From: Nitrospirota bacterium
GTDB taxonomy: Bacteria > Nitrospirota_A > Leptospirillia > Leptospirillales > Leptospirillaceae
Assembly (NCBI GenBank): GCA_021838765.1
Contig: JAKCCY010000044.1
Coordinates: forward strand, 1 to 19,487
DNA: 19,487 nt
Direction: 5' to 3'
Below the pieces are notes generated by a model, which did not search any database, had not been told where the DNA came from, and saw only the letters and a program-made list of their open reading frames with translations. A program made the translations under genes and the position numbers. Shown here one piece after another: positions 1-6,360 of this stretch; position 1 is the stretch's first letter, and each line of letters starts with the position of its first letter.

Positions 1-288
1 AGTTCAAGTCTCTCCCCTGTGCGGAGAGTTGTCTCAAACCGGGTTTGACCATGGCTCAACTGGAAAAAATCAGTCTGTCAAAGACCGATAATGAAGCAGC
101 TGAACAGATGAATATCGCCAGGGAGTCTCTTTTTCAGTCCTGGACAGCAAGACCTGAAAATCGGGCCTGAGAAGCAGAAAGAAAAACCTCAGGTCCAGGC
201 TTTTAACCAAGAACGATTTTGATCCGGGTCCCTTAATCGGAGGATCTTATTTTCAGACTCATTCTTCAATTGGAATAGACTAAAAATG
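1..288. other. No recognised gene; possible tail of a reading frame
   Basis: I recognise no gene here. One plus-strand frame is open from the window edge to a TGA at 168-170 and contains an ATG at 51 (39 codons, MAQLEKISLSKTD...). It could be the end of a coding sequence that starts outside the window, but it has no recognisable motif and no convincing ribosome binding site before the ATG. A short hairpin (CTCTCC at 10-15, GGAGAG at 23-28) lies near the edge. The rest, 171-288, shows nothing I can assign. Confidence 0.25.
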
Positions 289-339
289 GTCCCCTTGACC
301 CCCTCTTGGCCTACGGCCAAAGAAGGGGAATGCGGGGAC
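289..339. repeat. Nested palindromic block
   Basis: An outer inverted repeat (GTCCCC at 289-294 and GGGGAC at 334-339) encloses a second, stronger stem (CCCCCTCTTGGCC from 299, loop TAC, GGCCAAAGAAGGGG ending at 328, with small mismatches). Read on the minus strand it is followed by a run of T, so it could act as a terminator. It could equally be the tip of a small non-autonomous element. It lies between unassigned sequence and a decayed tnpB end, which favours a mobile-element origin. Confidence 0.5.
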
Positions 340-382
340 AGGAGTTCAATACAAAAATAAATCCCCTCATTTCGCTGCTTTC

Positions 383-540
383 TGAAATTGTCATCCTTCC
401 GCCACCAGTCTATTGGGTGGATTTCGGCCCCGCAAGCGAAAGGCCCATTTTGGCCAAGATGTGCGAAGTCGGTTGAACCCCCTGTATCTTACCATCCTCT
501 CCGAAGGCTTTGTCCTCGAACAGCTCCTGCCCCGGCTTTT
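383..540 (-). pseudogene. Decayed tnpB 3' end and right-end hairpin
   Basis: The reverse complement of 488-540 matches the tnpB 3' end at the right edge of the window at about 39 of 53 positions (my hand alignment). The match continues downstream into a hairpin at 402-420 (CCACC and GGTGG arms) and a GGCGGAAGGATGACAATTT tail that resembles the other right ends in this window. The minus-strand frame in register ends at a TAG at 410-412 and keeps residues of the intact tail, for example xxKAxGExxKxQ. Upstream it runs open to about 645 with no ATG, so only a C-terminal scrap remains. It is a fragment of an IS605-type accessory nuclease gene, not a functional gene. Confidence 0.55.
402..420 (-). 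repeat. IS200/IS605-type right-end hairpin
   Basis: Five-base-pair stem (CCACC 402-406, GGTGG 416-420) with a nine-base loop. It sits at the same place relative to the tnpB tail as the hairpins at 5454-5476 and 19336-19361, and is followed on the minus strand by a similar G-rich, AG-rich tail. Confidence 0.45.
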
Positions 541-691
541 CCGTTTTCCGAACACACCGGACCGCCTCCTCCAAACATTCCTCCCAGAAAGGGAAAAACC
601 GCCCTATCCATGACCGAATCCGCAGCGCAAGCCCCTTGATTCATCCATGGGGTGAGCAGAGGTTGATTATCTGAAGTGGATCTTGGATAAG

Positions 692-1243
692 ATGCTCATG
701 CCAGAATATAAGGTCAACTACAAATCGAACAACAACGTGGTGTTTTCCTGTAAATACCATGTTGTGTGGTGTTCTAAATACCGAAGAGACGTTCTGGTGA
801 ACGGGGCGGACGATCGGTTAAAGGAGATTATACATCAGGTGTATTCTGAGACCAGGAGCGCGGTGCTGGAGATGGAGGTCATGCCGAATCATGTGCATCT
901 CCTTGTCGAGGTGGATCCGCAGTTCGGTATTCACCATCTGATCAAGCTGATCAAGGGACGGTCCTCACGGTTGTTACGCCAGGAGTTCCGCTGGTGCCGC
1001 ACCCGCCTGCCGAGTCTCTGGACCAACAGCTATTTTGTTTCCACCGTGGGCGGGGCTCCGATGGAAATCATCGGGCAGTACATCGAGTCAAACAAACGGC
1101 GAGTGGCAAAGTCCGTCCTGCCTCCTTCGGCTTCTAGCCGGAGTCAGAGCCGTTCCTCCCGGAAGTCCGGCTGTGGAGAGGGAAGAGTCGGGAGGCATAG
1201 CCGAAAGGCGAGAGCCCGACAGACCTTCTTTAATCACGGATAG
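692..1243 (+). CDS. tnpA: IS200/IS605 Y1 transposase TnpA with fused tail
   Basis: Single-strand-specific HUH transposase that cuts and rejoins the hairpin ends of its own element through a phosphotyrosine link. The HUH motif is visible as MPNHVHLLVEVDP (His 67 and 69, counting from the ATG at 692). The catalytic tyrosine lies in GGAPMEIIGQYIESNKR at about residue 130. The N-terminal strand (FSCKYHVVWCSKYRR) and the region ending SLWTNSYFVSTVG are typical. The family norm is about 130-155 residues; this frame gives 183 because after about residue 138 it runs into out-of-frame tnpB DNA, producing a Ser/Arg-rich tail that is unlikely to be native. All core motifs survive, so activity is possible. 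A TTG at 683 is a less likely start. The next ATG, at 698, cannot be excluded. Confidence 0.85.
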   Translation: MLMPEYKVNYKSNNNVVFSCKYHVVWCSKYRRDVLVNGADDRLKEIIHQVYSETRSAVLEMEVMPNHVHLLVEVDPQFGIHHLIKLIKGRSSRLLRQEFRWCRTRLPSLWTNSYFVSTVGGAPMEIIGQYIESNKRRVAKSVLPPSASSRSQSRSSRKSGCGEGRVGRHSRKARARQTFFNHG

Positions 1244-1253
1244 AACCCCATAA
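1131..1253 (+). pseudogene. tnpB C-terminal remnant behind tnpA
   Basis: In the frame that ends with TAA at 1251-1253, the sequence reads as a charged, Arg/Glu/Pro-rich tail (AVPPGSPAVEREESGGIAE...), the sort of extension found at the end of many TnpB proteins. The DNA shares short blocks in the same order (CCG-AAGTC, GGAGAGG) with the tnpB ends at 383-540 and 19339-19487. The right-end hairpin follows at once, as expected for tnpB. The zinc finger and RuvC-like catalytic parts are absent. The assignment rests on position and weak similarity. Confidence 0.4.
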
Positions 1254-1445
1254 ATTTATTCATGGGGAGATTCAGAGATCCCCACAGAGCGACGAAGGCC
1301 CCTGAGGCAGGCAAGATTGAGGTCCCCTGTGCGATGAGTAAATCGCCTATTTGGCCATCAAACCTGAGAAGTGGTTGTGTGAGGAGAGAAGAGGCATAGC
1401 ATTTAAGCGCCATGGACACAAAATGGAGATACTGGAAATGCAGTT

Positions 1446-1531
1446 TGGCGGAGGGGGTAGGATTCGAACCCACGGAGCTTTCGCTCTACGGTTTTCAAGA
1501 CCGCCGCCATCGACCACTCGGCCACCCCTCC
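1446..1531 (-). tRNA. tRNA-Ser(UGA)
   Basis: The minus strand folds as a class II tRNA. The acceptor GGAGGGG pairs with CCCCTCC, followed by discriminator G and an encoded CCA. It has a D arm (GGCCGAGTGGTC), an anticodon loop CTTGAAA with anticodon TGA at 1495-1497, a long variable arm typical of serine tRNAs, and a T arm GGGTTCGAATCCT. It reads UCA codons and, by wobble, other UCN codons. The deleted IS element lies about 170 bp beyond its 3' end. Confidence 0.95.
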
Positions 1532-1577
1532 AAACGGCCCAAAACTCTACCACAAAAGAAAACTTTCTTCCAGCTCC

Positions 1578-1624
1578 TTTTCCTGATCATGGAGTCCTGG
1601 CCAAGGAGACCATGATCAGGAAAA
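1578..1624 (-). terminator. 15-bp perfect inverted repeat behind the TPR gene
   Basis: The arms TTTTCCTGATCATGG (1578-1592) and CCATGATCAGGAAAA (1610-1624) are perfectly complementary, with a 17-base loop. The repeat begins at the base after the stop codon of the TPR gene, a terminator-like position. The only run of T is inside the arm and none follows the stem on the minus strand, so a classic intrinsic terminator is not assured. It could also serve as an mRNA 3' stabiliser. Confidence 0.5.
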
Positions 1625-2443
1625 TCACGGCCTGGCAGGAGCCCTCAAATTGCCCGTATTCCCCGAATTGGTTCCTCCTGACAAAGGAATGATCCCGGGA
1701 GCCCCCTGAGGAATATCCCCCTGGTCTGGAGCGAGGAGCGGATTGACCGTCTGGACATCATTTTCATGTTTTTGTTTATGTTCAGGAGCAATAAGTGTTT
1801 TGATCCAGGCAATAGCCCTCAGCGTTCCCCCATCTTTCGGGTTCAGCTTTTTCGCCTTGAGTTCTTCCGTAAGCGCTTCTTCATAAAACCCCAGATGCGC
1901 CAGGGAAATCCCCAGCACCATGTGAGCCTGGTCATCATAAGGGTTCAGGCGGATCGCCTGTTCTTCCGCTTCTCTGGATAGACTCCATTTTGCAAGTGAA
2001 GCATACGCCCATCCGGTGGCTTCCCAGGCGGACTCATTCTTGAGGTCGACGGAAAGAACCAGTCGCTCCTGGCGGATTTCCTGCTTGAAATGGCCAGTAT
2101 TCCCTTCGGCAATCCCCAAGGAGATTCTTGCCGGCAGATATTGAGGATCATCTGAAAGCGCCTGCCGTTCCTCCCTGACGGCATCTTCATTCATTCCAAG
2201 CTTCCCATATGCAATACCTGTAAGGAAGTGGACAGTCGCACGGTCAGGATAACGGAGATCGAGCTTTTTCAGTTCAGGTAGCGCAAGGTTGGCCTTCCCC
2301 TTCATAATGAGGGAGGCCATTTTGGGAAGTTTCTCCTGCAACTCGGCAGAATCCGAGGGCACCGCAATCGGAACAGCAAAAAGCGGCAACGGATCGCCGG
2401 AAAAAAGAAGAATCAGCAAAAGACAGGACAGTGATTTTTTCAT
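1625..2443 (-). CDS. Secreted TPR-repeat protein
   Basis: A 272-residue protein with an N-terminal signal peptide (KK at residues 2-3, hydrophobic core 6-15, likely cleavage near residue 23-28), so it is probably periplasmic. Residues about 69-205 contain tandem tetratricopeptide-like helix pairs (AxxxLGxxxxxxGxxxxAxxExxxAxxLxP pattern; the last two repeats are clearest, with NPYDDQAHMVLGISLAHLGF and NPKDGG). TPRs mediate protein-protein contacts. The C-terminal 45 residues are low-complexity (Gly, Pro, Asn). It is transcribed divergently from tadA with 51 bp between the starts. The Shine-Dalgarno sequence is poor. No partner can be named from sequence alone. Confidence 0.75.
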   Translation of the reverse strand: MKKSLSCLLLILLFSGDPLPLFAVPIAVPSDSAELQEKLPKMASLIMKGKANLALPELKKLDLRYPDRATVHFLTGIAYGKLGMNEDAVREERQALSDDPQYLPARISLGIAEGNTGHFKQEIRQERLVLSVDLKNESAWEATGWAYASLAKWSLSREAEEQAIRLNPYDDQAHMVLGISLAHLGFYEEALTEELKAKKLNPKDGGTLRAIAWIKTLIAPEHKQKHENDVQTVNPLLAPDQGDIPQGAPGIIPLSGGTNSGNTGNLRAPARP

Positions 2444-2494
2444 CGGTTGATTCTATCAGAAACGACAGGTTTTTCCAGATAAAAAAGGTGATAT

Positions 2495-2974
2495 ATGTCA
2501 CGTTTTCAAAAGGATCAGCATTTCATGAAATTGGCTATTTCCGAAGCAGAAAAAGCCTTTTCCCTTGACGAGGTACCGGTTGGGGCCATTCTCGTTTTAG
2601 ATGACAAGATCTTATCCAGAGCCCACAACGCCCGCATTGCCGGGAGCGATCCAACAGGCCACGCCGAAATTCTGGCCATCAGGGAAGCGGCAAGGGCAAC
2701 AAAAAACTACAGACTGCAGGGAGCCTCCCTTTATGTCACGCTCGAACCCTGCCCCATGTGTTTTGGTGCAATCATGGAGGCCAGGATCAGGGAAGTCATC
2801 TTTTCTGCGAGAGAACCACGCTCCGGAGTAATGGGATCCTTGTATGACTTACAGAATGATCCAAGATGGGCCCATAAGATTATTGTCCGGGAAGGAATTC
2901 TCGATGAACCGGTCAAGGAGCTCCTGCGGAATTTTTTTGAGAAAAAACGTTTGGGACCACAGGATCATCTATGA
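2495..2974 (+). CDS. tadA: tRNA adenosine(34) deaminase TadA
   Basis: Converts A34 to inosine in the wobble position of tRNA-Arg(ACG), which allows decoding of CGN codons; a cytoplasmic zinc enzyme that works as a homodimer. The CDA-fold motifs are intact: His56-Ala-Glu58 (zinc ligand and proton shuttle) and Pro85-Cys86-Pro-Met-Cys89 (zinc ligands). The length of 159 residues is close to E. coli TadA (167). The start is ATG preceded by AAAAAAGGTGATAT, a good ribosome binding site. A serine tRNA gene begins 18 bp after its stop, so the tail of tadA probably contains that tRNA's promoter. Confidence 0.93.
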   Translation: MSRFQKDQHFMKLAISEAEKAFSLDEVPVGAILVLDDKILSRAHNARIAGSDPTGHAEILAIREAARATKNYRLQGASLYVTLEPCPMCFGAIMEARIREVIFSAREPRSGVMGSLYDLQNDPRWAHKIIVREGILDEPVKELLRNFFEKKRLGPQDHL

Positions 2975-2980
2975 TATTAT
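2951..2980 (+). promoter_or_regulatory. Candidate promoter of tRNA-Ser(CGA)
   Basis: TTGGGA (2951-2956), an 18-base spacer, and TATTAT (2975-2980) resemble -35 and -10 elements. They lie inside the last codons of tadA and just behind them. A start near 2987 would leave a leader of about six bases before the tRNA. Confidence 0.4.
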
Positions 2981-2992
2981 CAGGAAAAATGT

Positions 2993-3082
2993 GGAGAGAT
3001 GGCCGAGAGGCTGAAGGCGGTTGACTCGAAATCAACTCTGGGGGGAACTCCAGCGGGGGTTCAAATCCCTCTCTCTCCGCCA
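2993..3082 (+). tRNA. tRNA-Ser(CGA)
   Basis: Class II fold. The acceptor GGAGAGA pairs with TCTCTCC, then discriminator G and an encoded CCA (3080-3082). The D arm is GGCCGAGAGGC. The anticodon stem is TTGA/TCAA with loop CTCGAAA, anticodon CGA at 3027-3029. A long variable arm (CTCTGGGGGGAACTCCAG) follows. It reads UCG and complements the UGA isoacceptor at 1446-1531. Confidence 0.95.
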
Positions 3083-3133
3083 CCCCATTCAAGATGACCT
3101 GGCCAATCCGGAAAAAGAACAGGAGTGGGAGGA

Positions 3134-4513
3134 ATGACACCCCAATCCAAAATCAACCTGAGCGCCATCATGGAACCGATCTCAAGAGCCACCAATTCTC
3201 CGATGGTGCTCATTGATCACTCCTTCAGGATTGCATGGGCTTCTGAGTCTGCATTGGAATCATTGGAACTCCCGGCCGAGAGTATCGGATCTCTTTGTCC
3301 TGAATCACTTCAGGGCAGGATCTGTTCAGGAAGTTGCCAGAAAATATCCGGTTTTTTTTCAAACCACTTATCAGACCAGGAAATTCCATATCCCTGCCTC
3401 GAGTCCTCTTTTGGCCAAATCAATATCAATACAGAAAAGATCACCACCGAATTAATCGGCTATCCATACCTCCTGAAGTCTTTCCAGCCATTTTTTCAGG
3501 AAACACCCGCAAAGCATCATCAGCATACCTTTGTCGCCTCCCGTGAATGGGCTGAACCGTTTCTGGAAAAACTGACAAGGATTGCCAAAACGGAGATTCC
3601 TGTCCTTCTTATCGGAGAGACTGGAACCGGAAAGGAATGCCTTGCCCGTCTTATTCATGAAAGAAGCCGGAGAGCCCGCGGGCCGTTTGTCGCCCTTGAC
3701 CTTTCCGTCATTCCTGAAACCCTGGTTGAAGATGCCCTTTTCGGCCACCAGAGAGGCGCATTCACCGGAGCCGTATCTTCCCAGTCGGGAAGACTCTCCC
3801 GTGCTCACGGAGGAACACTCTTCATCGACGAGATAGAGAACATCCCTCCCGCTGTCCAGACGCGCCTGCTGCGCTTTCTCGAAGATGGCATCTTCGAACC
3901 CATGGGTTCAAGCCAGTCGCAGTCCATTTCCACCAGGATCATTGCAGCCACCAATGAAGATCCGGAGAAGCTGCTGAGGGAAGGGAGGATGAGGGCGGAC
4001 CTGTTCTATCGGCTCAACGGACTTTCGCTTCAGATTCCTCCTCTCCGAAAGCGCACGGAAGACCTGCCCATCCTGATCGAACACTTCAGGGATATTTTTC
4101 AAAAACAAAACAGGATTTCATCGTCTTCATTCTCTCCTGAAGCCATGCAAGTTCTTTCTGCCTATCACTTTCCTGGGAACATAAGGGAATTAAAGCACCT
4201 GGTCGAATCAGTTCTTGCGGTTTCAGATCCTCACAAGCCCATCGAGTCTTCGGATTTGCCGGAGTCTGTCCGAAAAGCCTCCGACAGGTTCTATTCCCGG
4301 GAAACAACTGTTCCCGCCGAAAAGAATTCCTTTGACGAGGATTTGCCCGATCCTGAAATGTTTGAACGTCGCAGGATCGAAAAAGCACTCCGTTCTTCAA
4401 AGGGAAAAATCGAAGGTGCGGCCTCAATTCTTGGAATCAGCAGAATTACACTCTGGCGCCACATGAAACGTTTAAACATGAAACAGGGAATGTTTCATTC
4501 AAGAAACAAGTGA
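3134..4513 (+). CDS. Sigma-54 enhancer-binding regulator with Cys-rich sensor
   Basis: A 459-residue bacterial enhancer-binding protein that remodels sigma-54 RNA polymerase by ATP hydrolysis. The central AAA+ domain (about 135-365) has Walker A GETGTGKE (161-168), the sigma-54 contact loop GAFTGA (208-213), Walker B GGTLFIDE (226-233) and the RADLFYRLNGL segment. A Fis-type helix-turn-helix is at about 425-447 (EGAASILGISRITLWRHMKRL). The N-terminus (about 10-90) looks PAS-like, with Cys55, Cys64, Cys68 and Cys88. This suggests, without proof, redox, metal or Fe-S sensing; there is no receiver domain, so no partner kinase is implied. The ATG at 3134 is preferred over a GTG at 3125 because AGGAG sits 8 bases upstream. 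Dyad operators overlap its 3' end, and a -24/-12 promoter follows. Confidence 0.92.
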   Translation: MTPQSKINLSAIMEPISRATNSPMVLIDHSFRIAWASESALESLELPAESIGSLCPESLQGRICSGSCQKISGFFSNHLSDQEIPYPCLESSFGQININTEKITTELIGYPYLLKSFQPFFQETPAKHHQHTFVASREWAEPFLEKLTRIAKTEIPVLLIGETGTGKECLARLIHERSRRARGPFVALDLSVIPETLVEDALFGHQRGAFTGAVSSQSGRLSRAHGGTLFIDEIENIPPAVQTRLLRFLEDGIFEPMGSSQSQSISTRIIAATNEDPEKLLREGRMRADLFYRLNGLSLQIPPLRKRTEDLPILIEHFRDIFQKQNRISSSSFSPEAMQVLSAYHFPGNIRELKHLVESVLAVSDPHKPIESSDLPESVRKASDRFYSRETTVPAEKNSFDEDLPDPEMFERRRIEKALRSSKGKIEGAASILGISRITLWRHMKRLNMKQGMFHSRNK

Positions 4514-4525
4514 AACAGTGTTTCA
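4478..4525 (+). promoter_or_regulatory. Paired TGAAACA/TGTTTCA dyads, likely enhancer sites
   Basis: Two dyads share one half-site. Site 1 is ATGAAACA-N5-TGTTTCAT (4478-4498); site 2 is TGAAACA-N1-TGTTTCA (4511-4525), starting on the regulator's stop codon. A further ATGAAAC copy lies at 4463-4469. The spacing to the sigma-54 promoter (about 110-160 bp) is the usual distance for enhancer-binding proteins, so the adjacent regulator is the natural candidate to bind here. The arm spacings differ (5 and 1), so the two sites may not be equivalent. Confidence 0.65.
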
Positions 4526-4632
4526 TGACTCATGATTCACAAAAGAAACATCCTCTTTCCTCCGGCTTTTCTCCCTCAAAAAAAACTCATATTCAAAAAA
4601 TAATTAAATAAAACCATCCCTCAAAAGAATCC

Positions 4633-4648
4633 GGGCATACCACTTGCT
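4633..4648 (+). promoter_or_regulatory. Sigma-54 (-24/-12) promoter
   Basis: GGGCATACCACTTGCT contains the invariant GG (4634-4635) and GC (4646-4647) exactly 10 bases apart, with GGCA and TTGCT matching the consensus on each side. Transcription should start near 4659. The interval between the dyads and this promoter is very AT-rich (4577-4612), which would suit DNA looping. The only downstream gene before a terminator is the small membrane peptide. Confidence 0.75.
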
Positions 4649-4734
4649 CCTGTATTCCCTGTAACCATCCTTCAGGAATGGTGCCACACTCATCATCAAT
4701 GCCCTTTTGGGGCTTTTAACAAAGGAGCCGAATC

Positions 4735-4869
4735 ATGAACAACAATCAGCCCTCACTTGGAGCAGCCCCAATGGTTCTCTTTACTTTCATCCTGGCTTTC
4801 CCTGTGATCCTCTTTGTAATCTTTGAAAAGTTCCAGGCTCCACTGATTGGCGGAATCGGAACCTTCTGA
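4735..4869 (+). CDS. 44-residue single-TM peptide under sigma-54 control
   Basis: A small open frame, MNNNQPSLGAAP... to ...GGIGTF, with one hydrophobic segment (about residues 13-30), a short polar N-terminus and a Lys/Gln-containing hinge before a Gly-rich end. It is probably a bitopic inner-membrane peptide. AAAGGAG (4721-4727) lies seven bases before the ATG, an excellent ribosome binding site. The gene is bracketed by a -24/-12 promoter and an intrinsic terminator, which strongly supports expression as a single-gene unit. I do not recognise the family. It could be a small subunit or regulator of a membrane complex, a stress peptide or a toxin-like peptide; nothing in the sequence decides between these. 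Confidence 0.75.
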   Translation: MNNNQPSLGAAPMVLFTFILAFPVILFVIFEKFQAPLIGGIGTF

Positions 4870-4878
4870 ATGAACTTG

Positions 4879-4915
4879 ACAGGAGAGGCTCCTTGTCAGG
4901 GAGGCTCTCCTGTTT
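4879..4915 (+). terminator. Intrinsic terminator of the peptide gene
   Basis: A 14-bp stem with one mismatch (ACAGGAGAGGCTCC 4879-4892, GGAGGCTCTCCTGT 4900-4913), a seven-base loop and a short TTT. It lies ten bases behind the stop codon. Confidence 0.75.
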
Positions 4916-5361
4916 AATGGAAAAGACATCACACATCCCCACCCGTTGCAGATCCTTGTCCGGGCAATCTTTTCAAAAATCTCACTGCCAGTTTATTTCA
5001 GCGATACCGCCATTCTCCCCGATCGTCCTTCCAGCATTACCTTCTCGGCGGAGAGATCCCCTTCTTAGGACACAAGCCAGGCGTGGATCAAAAGACCACC
5101 CATCTTTGTTTCGGCCATCTCCTTGAGGTATTCTCTTCCCATGCAGACCGGCAAACGCTTTCACGCTTATTCCACAACCTCCCGTACCAAGTTTGCCTGC
5201 AGAACTGCGGACAGATGGGACAATGCCGATCAAAACGCAAGCTTGTTCCTGAAAATCCGTCTTGCTGCGGAAGTGAAAATCACGCAGAAGATGATCCGGC
5301 GGGCGGGAAACAGACACAACAATGACAGAGCGGTCGAGGATCAAAGTCTCCGGGGAGAGGG
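4916..5361. other. Unassigned region before tnpB relic
   Basis: No gene can be supported. Several long frames cross it on both strands, but none starts with a good ribosome binding site or shows a known motif. A minus-strand stretch at about 5143-5069 (MGREYLKEMAETKMGG...) has protein-like composition and is cut by stops, which hints at an old, broken gene. The right part may hold eroded tnpB sequence continuous with the next feature. Confidence 0.3.
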
Positions 5362-5491
5362 GAACAAGATTCGAAGTCAGAAACAGCTTCTCCAATCCTC
5401 GGAGAAAGAGGAACAGATCAAAGAGGAACATCCGCTCGCGAGACTGGAAAACACCACTATAGCGTTCGCTGAGTGGCAGGGAAGATCATTC
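5362..5491 (+). pseudogene. tnpB 3'-end relic with right-end hairpin
   Basis: Compared with the tnpB end at the right of the window, 5362-5380 matches (GGAAC...CGAAGTCA). After a deletion, 5420-5443 matches again almost perfectly (AAAGAGGAACATCCGCTC). The encoded tails also agree (KEEHPLARLEN against KEEHPLVRSET). A hairpin at 5454-5476 and a GGCAGGGAAGATCATT tail complete the right end. Only the last few dozen codons remain and the native stop is lost, so the frame reads on to 5524. It is the footprint of an old insertion between the peptide gene and mazG. Confidence 0.7.
5454..5476 (+). repeat. IS200/IS605-type right-end hairpin
   Basis: The stem CCACTATAGCG/CGCTGAGTGG aligns base for base with the hairpin at 19336-19361. 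Two of the pairs differ in a compensated way (T-A against C-G, and C-G against A-T), so the fold rather than the letters has been kept. One pair has since become an A-G mismatch. Confidence 0.65.
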
Positions 5492-5553
5492 GCATCTCCC
5501 CACGACAATCGTTCTCAGGTTTAGTGGAGAGTCATTGATAGGGGGCAAAAGGA

Positions 5554-6360
5554 TTGGACAAACTCGATGGGGAGGACTCAAAAGCGGTCTCCAGACTGAT
5601 AGGAGTGATTAACAGGTTGCGCGGAGATGATGGCTGTGCCTATGACCGGTCACAAACGCTCACAACCCTCCTTGAAGACCTTCGAGAAGAAGTCTATGAG
5701 CTTTCGGATGCTATTTCCGCAGAAAATCTCGACGAAGCTTCGGGAGAAATCGCGGACCTTTTCACCGTGTTGTTTTTTATGCGACAAATTATTTGGGAAA
5801 AAAACGGTCTTCTTGTTTCGGACCTCCTGAATAAGTCCGCTGAAAAGATGATTCGGAGACATCCGCATGTTTTCGAGAACCCCGACCCTGACAAGAAGAT
5901 CGGTGAAATATGGGAAACATGGGAAGCAATCAAAAAAACGGAGGATGAGCATCGAAACAGGAAATCGATGCTTGACGGCATTCCCAGATCCATGCCTGCC
6001 CTTGATGCTGCGCAAAAGCTCGGGAAGAAAGCAGGACGCGTTGGCTTTGACTGGTCATCTTCCGAAGGCGCCTGGGAAAAGGTTCTCGAAGAACTCGGGG
6101 AGCTCTCGGAAGCCCGCAATGAATCGATCGGGCGATTGAAGCATGAATTTGGAGACTTGCTTCTGGCTCTTTCTTCCTTTGGCAGACATCTTGGAATACG
6201 GGCAGAAGAGGCGTTGCTCGAAGCGAACAACCGTTTCAGAAATCGGTTTCATCAAATGGAACTAAGTGCTTCCCGGACAGGGAAAAGCTTGTCCGCTCTT
6301 TCGCCGGAAGAGTGGAACACGCTATGGATTGAAGCCAAAAAAAGTGAGGAGCCCTCGTGA
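5554..6360 (+). CDS. mazG: Nucleoside triphosphate pyrophosphohydrolase MazG
   Basis: Hydrolyses (d)NTPs to NMP and pyrophosphate, cleaning the nucleotide pool and, in E. coli, modulating the stringent response. At 268 residues it has the two-domain form (E. coli MazG is 263). The first domain holds GCAYDRSQT and the metal motif EExxE (Glu45, Glu46, Glu49) with ExxD (Glu65, Asp68). The second has EELGEL (about 179-184) and HEFGDLL (197-203). The segment RRHPHVF is typical. The start is TTG at 5554 with AGGGGGC about eight bases upstream; no in-frame ATG lies before the first conserved block. Its stop overlaps the next gene's start by four bases (GTGA), which implies translational coupling. 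Confidence 0.93.
   Translation: MDKLDGEDSKAVSRLIGVINRLRGDDGCAYDRSQTLTTLLEDLREEVYELSDAISAENLDEASGEIADLFTVLFFMRQIIWEKNGLLVSDLLNKSAEKMIRRHPHVFENPDPDKKIGEIWETWEAIKKTEDEHRNRKSMLDGIPRSMPALDAAQKLGKKAGRVGFDWSSSEGAWEKVLEELGELSEARNESIGRLKHEFGDLLLALSSFGRHLGIRAEEALLEANNRFRNRFHQMELSASRTGKSLSALSPEEWNTLWIEAKKSEEPS

Larger units (their letters stand above)
634..1272 (+). mobile_element. Internally deleted IS200/IS605-family element
   Basis: The block carries a Y1 transposase gene followed directly by what looks like the last 40 codons of a tnpB in another frame. It then ends in a hairpin (CCCCAT 1247-1252, ATGGGG 1262-1267) with an AGATTCA tail like the other right ends here. The left side has a candidate hairpin/palindrome (CCCC...CCATGGGG, 634-652) just upstream of tnpA. 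Most of tnpB (normally around 1.1-1.3 kb) is missing, so this is an internal deletion derivative. Exact ends are uncertain: this family makes no target duplication and inserts 3' of a short motif, so they cannot be fixed from one copy. Confidence 0.6.

Noticed and set aside
388..639. Plus-strand frames of 66-83 codons
   Set aside because: The minus strand here aligns with the tnpB 3' end, so these are frames opposite a relic.
1234..1473. 79-codon minus-strand frame
   Set aside because: It runs through the serine tRNA and into the IS right end; not a plausible gene.
3125..3133. GTG start for the sigma-54 regulator
   Set aside because: This GTG overlaps the AGGAG that serves as ribosome binding site for the ATG at 3134.
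4982..5431. 149-codon minus-strand frame
   Set aside because: It overlaps the tnpB relic, which is on the other strand, has no good start signal and no known motif. A broken older gene at 5069-5143 is possible but cannot be supported.
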